Assembly (NCBI GenBank): GCA_003105245.1
Contig: PQAI01000096.1
Coordinates: forward strand, 3,417-9,900
From: Betaproteobacteria bacterium
GTDB lineage: Bacteria; Pseudomonadota; Gammaproteobacteria; Burkholderiales; Usitatibacteraceae
Reading direction: 5' to 3'
Length of the DNA stretch: 6,484 nt
Shown one piece after another: positions 1 to 6,484 of the stretch. The notes under the pieces are model-generated. The model was not told the DNA's origin. It searched no databases and worked only from the letters and a program-made list of their open reading frames with translations. Positions within the stretch are counted from its first letter, which is position 1, and each line of letters opens with the position of its first letter. The position numbers were made by a program, and so were the translations under genes.

Positions 1-233
1 TCGCGCAACCCGTGCGCTTCCCGGGCATGGCCACCCCGCCGCTGCCGCTCGTCGTGGCGGTCAACTACTGCGGCATCCCGACCGTCACGCCGGCGCAGCT
101 CGCCGAGATCGTGGCGCACATGGTGTCCGTCGGCGCCGACCCCGAGGTGAAGGACGCACAGGGCCAGAACCTCTTCGACAGGGCCAGGTACGCGTGCCCG
201 CCGGAGGTGATGAAGGCGCTGCAGGGCGGCTAG
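1..233 (+). CDS. C-terminal fragment of an ankyrin-repeat-like protein
   Basis: The reading frame is open from the left edge (first full codon at 3) to a TAG at 231-233, giving 76 residues of a gene that begins outside the window. A GTG at 12 lies in frame but has no visible ribosome binding site, so I read it as an internal valine. The second half has the ankyrin pattern: a helical stretch (EIVAHMVSVGADP), then a loop (VKDAQGQNLFDRAR), then a final capping helix (PPEVMKALQ). The GADP turn followed by a DAQGQ-type loop is characteristic of ankyrin repeats, which mediate protein-protein binding. Only about one and a half repeats are visible, so the family call rests on little sequence and the partner and role are unknown. 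It converges with the CDGSH gene, with 7 nt between the two stop codons. Confidence 0.6.
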   Translation, partial: AQPVRFPGMATPPLPLVVAVNYCGIPTVTPAQLAEIVAHMVSVGADPEVKDAQGQNLFDRARYACPPEVMKALQGG

Positions 234-241
234 GAAGCCGC
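226..241. terminator. Small hairpin spanning two convergent stop codons (possible terminator)
   Basis: GCGGCT (226-231) and AGCCGC (236-241) form a perfect 6-bp stem with the tetraloop AGGA. The structure contains most of the plus-strand TAG (231-233) and touches the minus-strand stop (241-243). On the plus side it is followed by a weakly T-rich stretch (TAGAGCTTGTTGTG); on the minus side there is no T-tract. It could help end transcription from both directions, but the stem is short and a chance GC-rich match is possible. Confidence 0.35.
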
Positions 242-480
242 TAGAGCTTGTTGTGCGTGCCGTCGCAGAGCGGCTGGTTGCCGGTCGACTTGCAGCCGCA
301 GAAGAAAGCCTTCCCCGACTTCTCCGGCGTGTAGGCGAGCGGCGTGAAGGACGTCTCCTTGTGCGAGCCGTCGCAGAAGGGCTGCTTCTGGCTGCGGCCG
401 CAGCGGCACCAGTAGTAGGTCTTGCCCGCCTCGACCTCGACGGGGTACGGCGACTTCTGGGCGATCTTGGGTTGTTCCAT
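241..480 (-). CDS. Dual CDGSH-type [2Fe-2S] iron-sulfur protein
   Basis: This is a 79-residue cytoplasmic protein with two complete CDGSH motifs. The first has Cys25, Cys27 and Cys36-Asp-Gly-Ser-His40; the second has Cys61, Cys63 and Cys72-Asp-Gly-Thr-His76. In this family each motif binds one [2Fe-2S] cluster with three Cys and one His ligand, so two clusters in one chain are expected, as in the CISD3/MiNT-like group. There is no signal peptide or membrane anchor, unlike mitochondrial mitoNEET. The ATG at 478-480 starts the natural domain; longer frames run into glmS in a different phase. The gene begins 20 nt after the glmS stop on the same strand, so it is probably co-transcribed with glmS. 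No good Shine-Dalgarno is visible (only CGAG in the gap). The physiological role in bacteria (redox, Fe-S or iron handling) is not settled, and a functional tie to GlmS would be inference. Confidence 0.93.
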   Translation of the reverse strand: MEQPKIAQKSPYPVEVEAGKTYYWCRCGRSQKQPFCDGSHKETSFTPLAYTPEKSGKAFFCGCKSTGNQPLCDGTHNKL

Positions 481-500
481 GTTTGCGCTCGGTGGGTGGG

Positions 501-2330
<1,830 letters not shown>

Positions 2331-2539
2331 GGGGCTGATTTTCGCACGAAAAACGAAGCCCTCCGCGGCGTGACCGGGGAGGGCTGAAGGCAGGCGCCGT
2401 GCTCTTGGCCTCACATCGCCTTGCCGATGACGGGATGAGGAGGAGACCCGTGCATCTGGGAGTCACTTTACGCGCCGCCCGGCCCGCGCGCGGCGGCATG
2501 GTCCGCACCGCGACTGCGGAATATCCGACAAACCGGGGG
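2331..2539 (-). promoter_or_regulatory. Long glmS upstream region / putative 5' leader
   Basis: These 209 nt separate the stop of the CHASE2 gene from the glmS start. Nothing in them looks like a separate gene. Because a terminator-like hairpin occupies 2347-2385, a glmS promoter must either lie upstream of it, giving a leader that contains the hairpin, or overlap it, giving a very short leader. I could not find a convincing -35/-10 pair; the best -10-like strings on the minus strand are GATATT (in 2521-2526) and TAAAGT (near 2465-2470), both without a good -35 box. A GC-rich inverted repeat, GCCGCC (2474-2479) with GGCGGC (2492-2497), may form another stem. The start codon is directly preceded by CAGCCCC, not by a purine-rich ribosome binding site. 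Confidence 0.4.
2347..2385 (-). terminator. Intrinsic-terminator-like hairpin just upstream of glmS
   Basis: Read on the minus strand, AGCCCTCC and GGAGGGCT form a perfect 8-bp stem (plus-strand arms 2378-2385 and 2357-2364). After a C-C mismatch it can add three inner pairs (CGG/CCG) around the loop TCACG. It is followed by TTCGTTTTTCG, a reasonable T-tract. The T-tract ends about 16 nt before the glmS ATG. It may end transcripts of the CHASE2 gene, whose stop lies about 155 nt upstream, or act as an attenuator in the glmS leader. The T-tract is interrupted, so efficiency is uncertain. Confidence 0.62.
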
Positions 2540-3664
2540 TCAGGAACGGGTCCGGTACCGCCCGAGGAGCCCGCTCACGATCACGGCGGCCACGAGGGTG
2601 GCCAGCGGCCCCGCCAGCGGGGAGTACCAGCCCTCGTGGAGGGCCGCCAGCCCGGCGAGAAGCGTCCCCATGGCCGCCAGGGCGCCCACCGCCGGGGCGA
2701 GCGGGGCGGCCACGAGGGCGACCAGGGCAGCGGCGGCGATCCCCACCAGCATGGCCGGCAGCGGCGCTTCCCGGACCGGCTGGCCGTGCAGCAGCGTGCG
2801 TACCGCCTGCGCGTGGGCGAGGATCGACGAGGGCTCGGGCGCCGGCGGCTCCCAGCCCGACATCGAGACCGGCTGGGGCACCCGGTCGTCGGGGCCGGCC
2901 ACGGGGGCCACGAAGACCACGCGGCCCTTGAAGAGGCGCGCGAGCGCCTTGTCGTCGCGGACTTCCAGCAGCCGGCGCGAGGGCATGTAGCGGTAGGCCG
3001 GGCCGAGGGAATAGTCGACCAGACCTTCCTCGCAGCGGCCCGCGAGCACCTGGCAGACCCAACCGGAGGTGGTGGGCCAGCGGCCCTGCTGCGTGGGAAG
3101 CCCGGTCACGATCCGGCGCACCACGCCGTCCTCGTCCCGGGGCAGGAGGGTGAAGACCAGGGCGCGCGAGTCCACCCCGCGCAGCAGCGGTTCGTGGATG
3201 GGCACCACCTCGCGCCGGCCGTCGACCGTCATCCCGATGGCCAGCGGCGCGGCCGCCTGGGCCACCGAGAGCGCGGTGGCGAGCGCGTCGTCGAGCCCCG
3301 GCACCGCGGCGTCGAGGGACGCGCGGGGCAGCGCGACGTGCAGGACGATGGCGCGCGGCGCGCCACGGGCCACGCGAGAGAGCACGTCCGGGAGCTTGCG
3401 CAGGGCCGGCCCCGCCGCGTCCACCGCGGAGGCCACGGCGCCGGGATCGTCCATGCCCACGATCAGGATGTCGTCGGGTGCCGGCTTCTCGGCGAAGGCG
3501 CGCAGCAGCCCGAAGCCGGCGTCGAGCATGACGAGGCTGGCGCGCTCGGCCCAGGGCGAGAGGTGGAAGCCCAGCCCGGCCAGCGCCAGCGCGGCGGCGG
3601 CGAGATAGGCGGCAAGGGAGGTGGCGCGGGCGTCGTGCGGGGCGGAAGGCGGCATGGAGCGCAT
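2540..3664 (-). CDS. Membrane protein with stand-alone CHASE2 sensor domain
   Basis: CHASE2 is an extracytoplasmic sensor domain usually joined, after three transmembrane helices, to a cyclase, kinase or other output. The 374-residue product has a hydrophobic helix at about 17-35, a periplasmic region (about 36-300), and three hydrophobic helices at about 302-320, 322-341 and 347-367. It then ends with GRYRTRS, so there is no cytoplasmic output domain. CHASE2-like landmarks are a DAGFGLLR segment (48-55), DDILIVGMDD (64-73), GRVVFVAPVAGPDDR (247-261) and AHAQAVRTLLHG (283-294). Its only two cysteines (204 and 211) are in the periplasmic part and could form a disulfide. I chose the ATG at 3662-3664; an ATG at 3653-3655 is an alternative, and a non-ATG start at 3709 would run through the neighbouring promoter. 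Neither ATG has a clear ribosome binding site. It is divergent from the Crp/Fnr gene (65 nt apart) and lies upstream of glmS on the same strand. The ligand is unknown. Confidence 0.78.
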   Translation of the reverse strand: MRSMPPSAPHDARATSLAAYLAAAALALAGLGFHLSPWAERASLVMLDAGFGLLRAFAEKPAPDDILIVGMDDPGAVASAVDAAGPALRKLPDVLSRVARGAPRAIVLHVALPRASLDAAVPGLDDALATALSVAQAAAPLAIGMTVDGRREVVPIHEPLLRGVDSRALVFTLLPRDEDGVVRRIVTGLPTQQGRWPTTSGWVCQVLAGRCEEGLVDYSLGPAYRYMPSRRLLEVRDDKALARLFKGRVVFVAPVAGPDDRVPQPVSMSGWEPPAPEPSSILAHAQAVRTLLHGQPVREAPLPAMLVGIAAAALVALVAAPLAPAVGALAAMGTLLAGLAALHEGWYSPLAGPLATLVAAVIVSGLLGRYRTRS

Positions 3665-3665
3665 C

Positions 3666-3694
3666 TTAACGGGCCGGGGCCCCGGTGCTAGACT
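3666..3694 (+). promoter_or_regulatory. Sigma70-type promoter of the Crp/Fnr gene
   Basis: A -35-like TTAACG (3666-3671; 4 of 6 to TTGACA) and a -10-like TAGACT (3689-3694; 4 of 6 to TATAAT) are separated by exactly 17 nt. The -10 is extended by TG at 3686-3687 (TGCTAGACT). Transcription would start near 3701, leaving a leader of about 29 nt. A GAGG at 3714-3717 is the only ribosome-binding-like string and is rather far (12 nt) from the ATG. The -35 box begins 2 nt from the divergent CHASE2 start codon. Confidence 0.6.
3674..3685. repeat. Perfect 12-bp palindrome in the promoter spacer
   Basis: CCGGGGCCCCGG is its own reverse complement and fills most of the 17-nt spacer between the -35 and -10 boxes. 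A protein bound here would block RNA polymerase, so it could be an operator. It does not resemble the classical CRP (TGTGA-N6-TCACA) or FNR (TTGAT-N4-ATCAA) sites, and in GC-rich DNA a palindrome of this composition may be fortuitous. Confidence 0.4.
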
Positions 3695-3729
3695 CGCCGC
3701 ACCCCTCAACCCCGAGGCGCGCGCCCCCC

Positions 3730-4380
3730 ATGACCGGCGATCCCCCCAGTCCAGCCCAGTTGGCCGCGATCGACGACGCCTTCGTGCGCGAGCTGGCCAC
3801 GCTCGGCCGCGTGCGCAGCTACCCGAAGAACACGGTGATCATCACCGAGGGCGACTCGAGCGACTCCCTCTTCGTGGTGCTCTCGGGCAAGGTGAAGGCC
3901 TTCGTCTCCGACTCCGAGGGCCACGAGCTCATCCTCGACACCCAGGGGCCCGGCGACTACGTGGGCGAGATGGCGCTCGACGGCAAGCCCCGGTCGGCCT
4001 CCGTGGTGACGATGGAGCCCACCACCTTCTCGGTCGTGCAGCGCGAGCCGCTGCGCGATGCGATCCGGCGCAACCCCGACTTCGCCCTCGAGATGCTCTC
4101 GAAGGTGATCGAGCGGGCGCGCGACGCCACGGACAACGTGAAGAACCTGGCGCTCCTCGACGTCTACGGGCGCGTGGCGAGGCTGCTCCTCAACATGGCG
4201 GTGGAGACCGACGGGAAGCTGCGCATCCCGGAGAAGATCACGCAGCAGGAGATCGCCGAGCGCGTGGGCGCCTCGCGCGACATGGTGAGCCGCATCTTCC
4301 GCGACCTCACCGTCGGCGGCTACATCTCCGTCGAGAACCGCATCATCACCATCAACAAGAAACCGCCGGCGAGGTGGTAG
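3730..4380 (+). CDS. Crp/Fnr-family transcriptional regulator
   Basis: This is a 216-residue DNA-binding protein with the full Crp layout. A cyclic-nucleotide-binding-type beta-roll spans about 18-115, a dimerisation helix about 115-140 (ending NLALLDVYGRVARLLLN), and a C-terminal winged helix about 150-212. The effector-pocket motif GEMALDGKPRSAS (79-91) keeps the Glu80 and Arg88-Ser89 that contact cAMP in E. coli CRP. By my alignment the CRP Thr127/Ser128 positions read Ala133/Thr134, so the ligand could differ. There are no cysteines, which rules out an FNR-type Fe-S cluster. The recognition helix SRDMVSRIFRDL (182-193) keeps the CRP Arg180 and Arg185 equivalents (183, 188), with Asp184 in place of Glu181. 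The ATG at 3730 starts the family-length protein; a frame-extending GTG at 3685 overlaps the promoter and is rejected. It is divergent from the CHASE2 gene and convergent with glmU. Ligand and targets are unknown. Confidence 0.93.
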   Translation: MTGDPPSPAQLAAIDDAFVRELATLGRVRSYPKNTVIITEGDSSDSLFVVLSGKVKAFVSDSEGHELILDTQGPGDYVGEMALDGKPRSASVVTMEPTTFSVVQREPLRDAIRRNPDFALEMLSKVIERARDATDNVKNLALLDVYGRVARLLLNMAVETDGKLRIPEKITQQEIAERVGASRDMVSRIFRDLTVGGYISVENRIITINKKPPARW

Positions 4381-4390
4381 GCAGCGGGAA

Positions 4391-4428
4391 CGATGTTCGA
4401 CCGGACGGCAAGCCGCCGGTCAACATCG
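4391..4428. terminator. Strong hairpin between convergent crp-like and glmU genes
   Basis: CGATGTT-C-GACCGG (4391-4404) pairs with CCGGTC-AACATCG (4416-4428): 13 base pairs with one bulged C. After one unpaired A, an inner CGG/CCG stem closes the loop CAAG. It begins 10 nt after the Crp/Fnr stop and lies about 30 nt beyond the glmU stop, where a two-way terminator is expected. Neither side has a real T-tract (minus side TTCCCGC, plus side GCAGGCAG), so it may work as a weak terminator, with Rho, or as an mRNA 3'-end stabiliser. Confidence 0.55.
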
Positions 4429-4429
4429 G

Positions 4430-4448
4430 CAGGCAGGATTGATGCCTG
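4430..4448. repeat. Second short hairpin in the convergent gap
   Basis: CAGGCA (4430-4435) and TGCCTG (4443-4448) form a perfect 6-bp stem with the 7-nt loop GGATTGA. It lies between the larger hairpin and the glmU stop codon at 4458-4460. There is no T-tract in either direction. With the larger hairpin it fills nearly the whole 77-nt convergent gap. Confidence 0.45.
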
Positions 4449-4457
4449 GAGTGACCC

Positions 4458-5825
4458 CTACTTCTTCGGCCGTTGCCAGCCGGGCCTGGTGACCTGCTTC
4501 GCCTCGGTGAGGGTGAGGCCGCCCGGGGGAACGTCCTTGAAGATGGTGGCGCCGGCGCCGATGGTGGCGCCCTTGCCCACGGTCACGGGAGCCACGAGCT
4601 GCACGTCGGAGCCGATGTGCACGTCGTCCTCGATCACGGTGCGGTGCTTGCGCGCGCCGTCGTAGTTGCAGGTGATGGTGCCCGCGCCGATGTTCACGTC
4701 CCGCCCCACGGTGGAGTCGCCCACGTAGGCGAGGTGGTTCGCCTTGCTTCCGCGGCCGAGCGTACTCGCCTTCACCTCGACGAAATTGCCGACGTGCACC
4801 TCGTCGGCGAGCTCGGTGCCCGGACGGATGCGCGCGTAGGGCCCGATGCGGGCGTTGGCGCCGACGCTCGCCTCCTCGAGAAGCGAGAAGGGCTTGATCT
4901 CCGTGGCCTCGCCCACGGTGACGTCGCGCAGGATGCAGTGGGCGCCGACCTTCACGCCGTCGCCCAGCACGACACGGCCCTCGAAGATGCAGTTCACGTC
5001 GATGGCCACGTCGCGGCCGCACGTCAATTCACCGCGCACGTCGATCCGCGCGGGGTCGGCCAGCGTCACGCCGGCGTCGAGGAGGGCCTGGGCACGGTCC
5101 ATCTGCAGGAGCCTTTCGAGGCGCGCGAGCTCGCGCTTGGAGTTCACGCCGAGGCATTCGGTGGGCGAGCTGGGGCGCCGCACCGCGACGGGACAGCCCT
5201 CGGCGACCGCGGCCGCCACGATGTCGGTCAGATAATACTCGCCCTGCACGTTGTCGTTCCCCAGTCCCGAGAGCCACGCCTTCAGCCTGGAGTAGGGCGC
5301 GGCCAGGATGCCGGTGTTCACCTCGCGGATTGCGCGCTCGGCCTCGGTGGCGTCCCGCTCCTCCACGATGCGGGCGACGCGCCCGGCGCCGTCGCGCACG
5401 ATGCGTCCGTAGCCCCTGGGGTCGTCGACTTCCTGGGTGAGGAGCGCCAGCTGGTTCTCGGCCGCCGCGTCGACCAGGGATCGCATCGTGCCCGAGGCGA
5501 TGCGCGGCACGTCGCCGTAGAGCACCAGCACCACGCCGGATTCCTCGAGCTTCGGCAGGGCCTGCATGACGGCGTGCCCGGTGCCGAGCTGGCGCTCCTG
5601 CAGGGCCCAGGCGACGTCGGGCATGTCCAGGTGGGCGGCCACGGTCTCGCCCCCGTGCCCGATCACGACGGCGAGCCTGCCGGGCGAGAGGCGGCGGGCG
5701 GAATCGAGGACGTGCAGGAGCATCGGCCGGCCCCCCAGGGGATGCAGCACCTTGGGCAGGCGCGAGTGCATTCGCTTGCCCTGGCCGGCGGCGAGGATCA
5801 CGACCTGGAGCGATTGGGTGGCCAT
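4458..5825 (-). CDS. glmU: Bifunctional GlmU: GlcN-1-P acetyltransferase / GlcNAc-1-P uridylyltransferase
   Basis: GlmU acetylates glucosamine-1-phosphate with acetyl-CoA and then joins GlcNAc-1-phosphate to UTP, giving UDP-GlcNAc for peptidoglycan and LPS. The 455-residue protein is within one residue of E. coli GlmU. The N-terminal pyrophosphorylase domain (about 1-230) has LAAGQGKRM (11-19), Lys25 in RLPKVL, Gln76, LGTGHA (80-85), the metal-binding Asp105 in YGDVP (103-107), and GVNSKREL near the domain end. The C-terminal left-handed beta-helix (about 250-440) is built of hexapeptide repeats. It has the catalytic His364 in NHLAYVGD (equivalent to E. coli His363) and [13 protein letters not shown]. 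The ATG at 5823-5825 puts the nucleotide-binding loop at the usual distance. A TTG seven codons upstream lies in the terminator T-tract and is rejected. No Shine-Dalgarno is visible. It lies downstream of atpC as in many proteobacteria, but 203 nt away and behind a terminator. Confidence 0.98.
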   Translation of the reverse strand: MATQSLQVVILAAGQGKRMHSRLPKVLHPLGGRPMLLHVLDSARRLSPGRLAVVIGHGGETVAAHLDMPDVAWALQERQLGTGHAVMQALPKLEESGVVLVLYGDVPRIASGTMRSLVDAAAENQLALLTQEVDDPRGYGRIVRDGAGRVARIVEERDATEAERAIREVNTGILAAPYSRLKAWLSGLGNDNVQGEYYLTDIVAAAVAEGCPVAVRRPSSPTECLGVNSKRELARLERLLQMDRAQALLDAGVTLADPARIDVRGELTCGRDVAIDVNCIFEGRVVLGDGVKVGAHCILRDVTVGEATEIKPFSLLEEASVGANARIGPYARIRPGTELADEVHVGNFVEVKASTLGRGSKANHLAYVGDSTVGRDVNIGAGTITCNYDGARKHRTVIEDDVHIGSDVQLVAPVTVGKGATIGAGATIFKDVPPGGLTLTEAKQVTRPGWQRPKK

Positions 5826-5844
5826 GCGATTCGGGGGACGGGAC

Positions 5845-5877
5845 AAATAAAAAGGGCAGGATCGCTCGATCCTGCCC
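5845..5877 (-). terminator. Rho-independent terminator between atpC and glmU
   Basis: On the minus strand GGGCAGGATC and GATCCTGCCC form a perfect 10-bp stem with a 4-nt loop (GAGC), followed at once by TTTTTATTT. This is a textbook intrinsic terminator for transcription coming from atpC. The T-tract ends 19 nt before the glmU ATG at 5825. It either ends the atp operon, about 150 nt after the atpC stop, or regulates entry into glmU. Confidence 0.9.
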
Positions 5878-5993
5878 GAATGTGTTGCGCCTCTAAATCA
5901 AGGAGTTTCGTGATCTCCCCCCTCGACCAGGCAACTGGCCCGGCTCGGGGCTCGTCGCAATGGCCGTTACCTCTACGACGTGCTTCAGGACGA

Positions 5994-6002
5994 ATTCTAC
6001 CA
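5994..6002 (-). promoter_or_regulatory. Candidate extended -10 promoter element for glmU
   Basis: The minus strand reads TGGTAGAAT, an exact TGn extension followed by TAGAAT (5 of 6 to TATAAT). No -35 box is recognisable at the right distance (CCGGGT at 17 nt), which is acceptable for extended -10 promoters. Transcription would start near 5986. It lies about 27 nt past the atpC stop and upstream of the terminator hairpin. A nine-base match can arise by chance. Confidence 0.4.
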
Positions 6003-6028
6003 CAATCCGGGGCCCCACCCGGAGGCCC

Positions 6029-6451
6029 CTAGCGCAGCTGGCGCAGCTTCTTGATGGCCGCGAGCTGGGCTACGGCCTGGGCGAGCTCGGCCTGGGCCTC
6101 GGCGATCTCCATGACCCCGCGGCGGTTGGCGATGGCCTCCTCCGCGGCGCGCTTGGCCTCCTCGGCCTTGGCCTCGTCCAGGTTCTCGGCCCGGACCGAG
6201 GTGTCGGCCAGCACCGTCACCACGTGCGGCTGGACCTCCATCATGCCGCCCGAGACGTAGATGACCTCCTCGCGCGCCTCGCCGGGAACCTTGAGCCGTA
6301 CGGTGCCGGGCTTGATGCGGGTGAGGAGCGCCGCGTGCTCGGGCAGGATCCCGAGCTCGCCGGCTTCGCCGGGGGCGACGACCATCTCGGCTTCTCCCGA
6401 GAAGATCGCCTGCTCGGCGCTCACGATGTCTACATGAAGTGTCTTGGCCAT
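6029..6451 (-). CDS. atpC: F1Fo ATP synthase epsilon subunit
   Basis: The epsilon subunit belongs to the central stalk of F1, linking the gamma subunit to the c-ring, and its C-terminal helices can inhibit ATP hydrolysis. The 140-residue protein has the normal length. An N-terminal beta-sandwich (about 3-86) starts [19 protein letters not shown] and contains the family signature [14 protein letters not shown] (31-44). A charged, alanine-rich helical hairpin (about 89-137) follows. The ATG at 6449-6451 lies 6 nt after the atpD stop, so translation is probably coupled; the intervening bases read GCCCCC and offer no Shine-Dalgarno. It is the last gene of the atp operon here. Confidence 0.97.
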   Translation of the reverse strand: MAKTLHVDIVSAEQAIFSGEAEMVVAPGEAGELGILPEHAALLTRIKPGTVRLKVPGEAREEVIYVSGGMMEVQPHVVTVLADTSVRAENLDEAKAEEAKRAAEEAIANRRGVMEIAEAQAELAQAVAQLAAIKKLRQLR

Positions 6452-6457
6452 GGGGGC

Positions 6458-6484
6458 TTACTGCAGCGTCTTGGCCTTCTCGAA
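6458..6484 (-). CDS. atpD: Extreme C-terminus of ATP synthase beta subunit (partial)
   Basis: The minus strand reads FEKAKTLQ followed by TAA at 6458-6460. EKAKTL-type endings are typical of AtpD, and atpD directly precedes atpC in bacterial atp operons. Only eight residues lie in the window, so the call rests mainly on position. Confidence 0.85.
   Translation of the reverse strand, partial: FEKAKTLQ

Larger units (their letters stand above)
5826..6028 (-). promoter_or_regulatory. atpC-glmU intergenic region / putative glmU leader
   Basis: This 203-nt gap carries, in minus-strand order, a GC hairpin abutting the atpC stop (GGGGCC at 6024-6029 with GGCCCC at 6009-6014, no T-tract), a candidate extended -10 (5994-6002), and a hairpin GGCCAG-TTGC-CTGGTC (5925-5940, one G-U pair). 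A possible GGAG/CTCC stem (about 5902-5918) and the strong terminator at 5845-5877 follow. If the candidate promoter is used, the glmU mRNA has a leader of about 160 nt with several stems ending in a terminator. I could not find a convincing antiterminator pairing. Confidence 0.45.

Noticed and set aside
2386..2410. GGCGCCTG in the glmS leader, resembling the glmS ribozyme cleavage region (GCGCC-G)
   Set aside because: The rest of the ribozyme core, including a GACGAGG-like segment and the pseudoknot stems, is not visible, and the ribozyme is known mainly from Firmicutes.
2331..2414. Upstream-extended GlmS start (28 extra residues)
   Set aside because: GlmS needs Cys directly after the initiator Met as its glutaminase nucleophile; the extension also crosses the terminator-like hairpin.
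2540..3691. Plus-strand frames opposite the CHASE2 gene, including a 430-codon one from 2399
   Set aside because: They are GC-driven shadows. The minus-strand frame has a membrane-protein layout and CHASE2-like motifs, which the plus frames lack.
5826..5846. Upstream TTG start for GlmU (7 extra residues)
   Set aside because: It falls in the T-tract of the terminator and adds residues absent from the family; the ATG at 5825 gives the normal length.
5895..5901. TTGAT half-site on the minus strand, as in an FNR box
   Set aside because: The partner ATCAA at the right spacing is missing, and no full CRP or FNR site was found in the window.
4473..6032. Long plus-strand open frame opposite glmU (519 codons)
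   Set aside because: It is an antisense shadow of glmU with the same biased composition and no domain; it also crosses the terminator region.

Overview
The window is GC-rich (close to 70% by eye) and looks like a chromosomal housekeeping segment of a proteobacterium. The gene order atpD-atpC-glmU with glmS nearby is typical of Proteobacteria. Base composition, protein style and the TGnTAGAAT/TGnTAGACT-type promoter elements suggest a betaproteobacterium, but the order cannot be fixed from the sequence.

Layout, left to right. (1) 1-233 (+): C-terminal end of an ankyrin-like protein. It converges, 7 nt apart, with a minus-strand pair: glmS (501-2330) followed by a small dual-CDGSH iron-sulfur protein (241-480). 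(2) 2331-2539: glmS leader, which ends in a terminator-like hairpin just before the start codon. (3) 2540-3664 (-): a membrane protein with a stand-alone CHASE2 sensor domain and no output domain. (4) Divergent from it, 3730-4380 (+): a Crp/Fnr-family regulator with a good sigma70-type promoter whose spacer holds a perfect 12-bp palindrome. (5) 4381-4457: convergent gap with two hairpins. (6) 4458-5825 (-): glmU. (7) 5826-6028: atpC-glmU gap with a textbook intrinsic terminator 19 nt from the glmU start codon. (8) 6029-6451 (-): atpC. (9) 6458-6484 (-): last codons of atpD.

GlmS and GlmU catalyse the first and the last two steps of UDP-N-acetylglucosamine synthesis, which feeds peptidoglycan and LPS. 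AtpC and AtpD belong to the F1 sector of ATP synthase. The Crp/Fnr and CHASE2 genes sit between glmU and glmS and form a divergent pair; a regulatory link between them is plausible but not shown by the sequence.

I see no mobile element, CRISPR array, tRNA or rRNA, and no clearly new multi-gene system. The most interesting signal is in the RNA leaders. Both glmS and glmU have an intrinsic-terminator-like hairpin between a long leader and a start codon only about 16-20 nt downstream, with no recognisable Shine-Dalgarno sequence. That arrangement fits either simple termination of the upstream gene or transcription attenuation of the two hexosamine genes.
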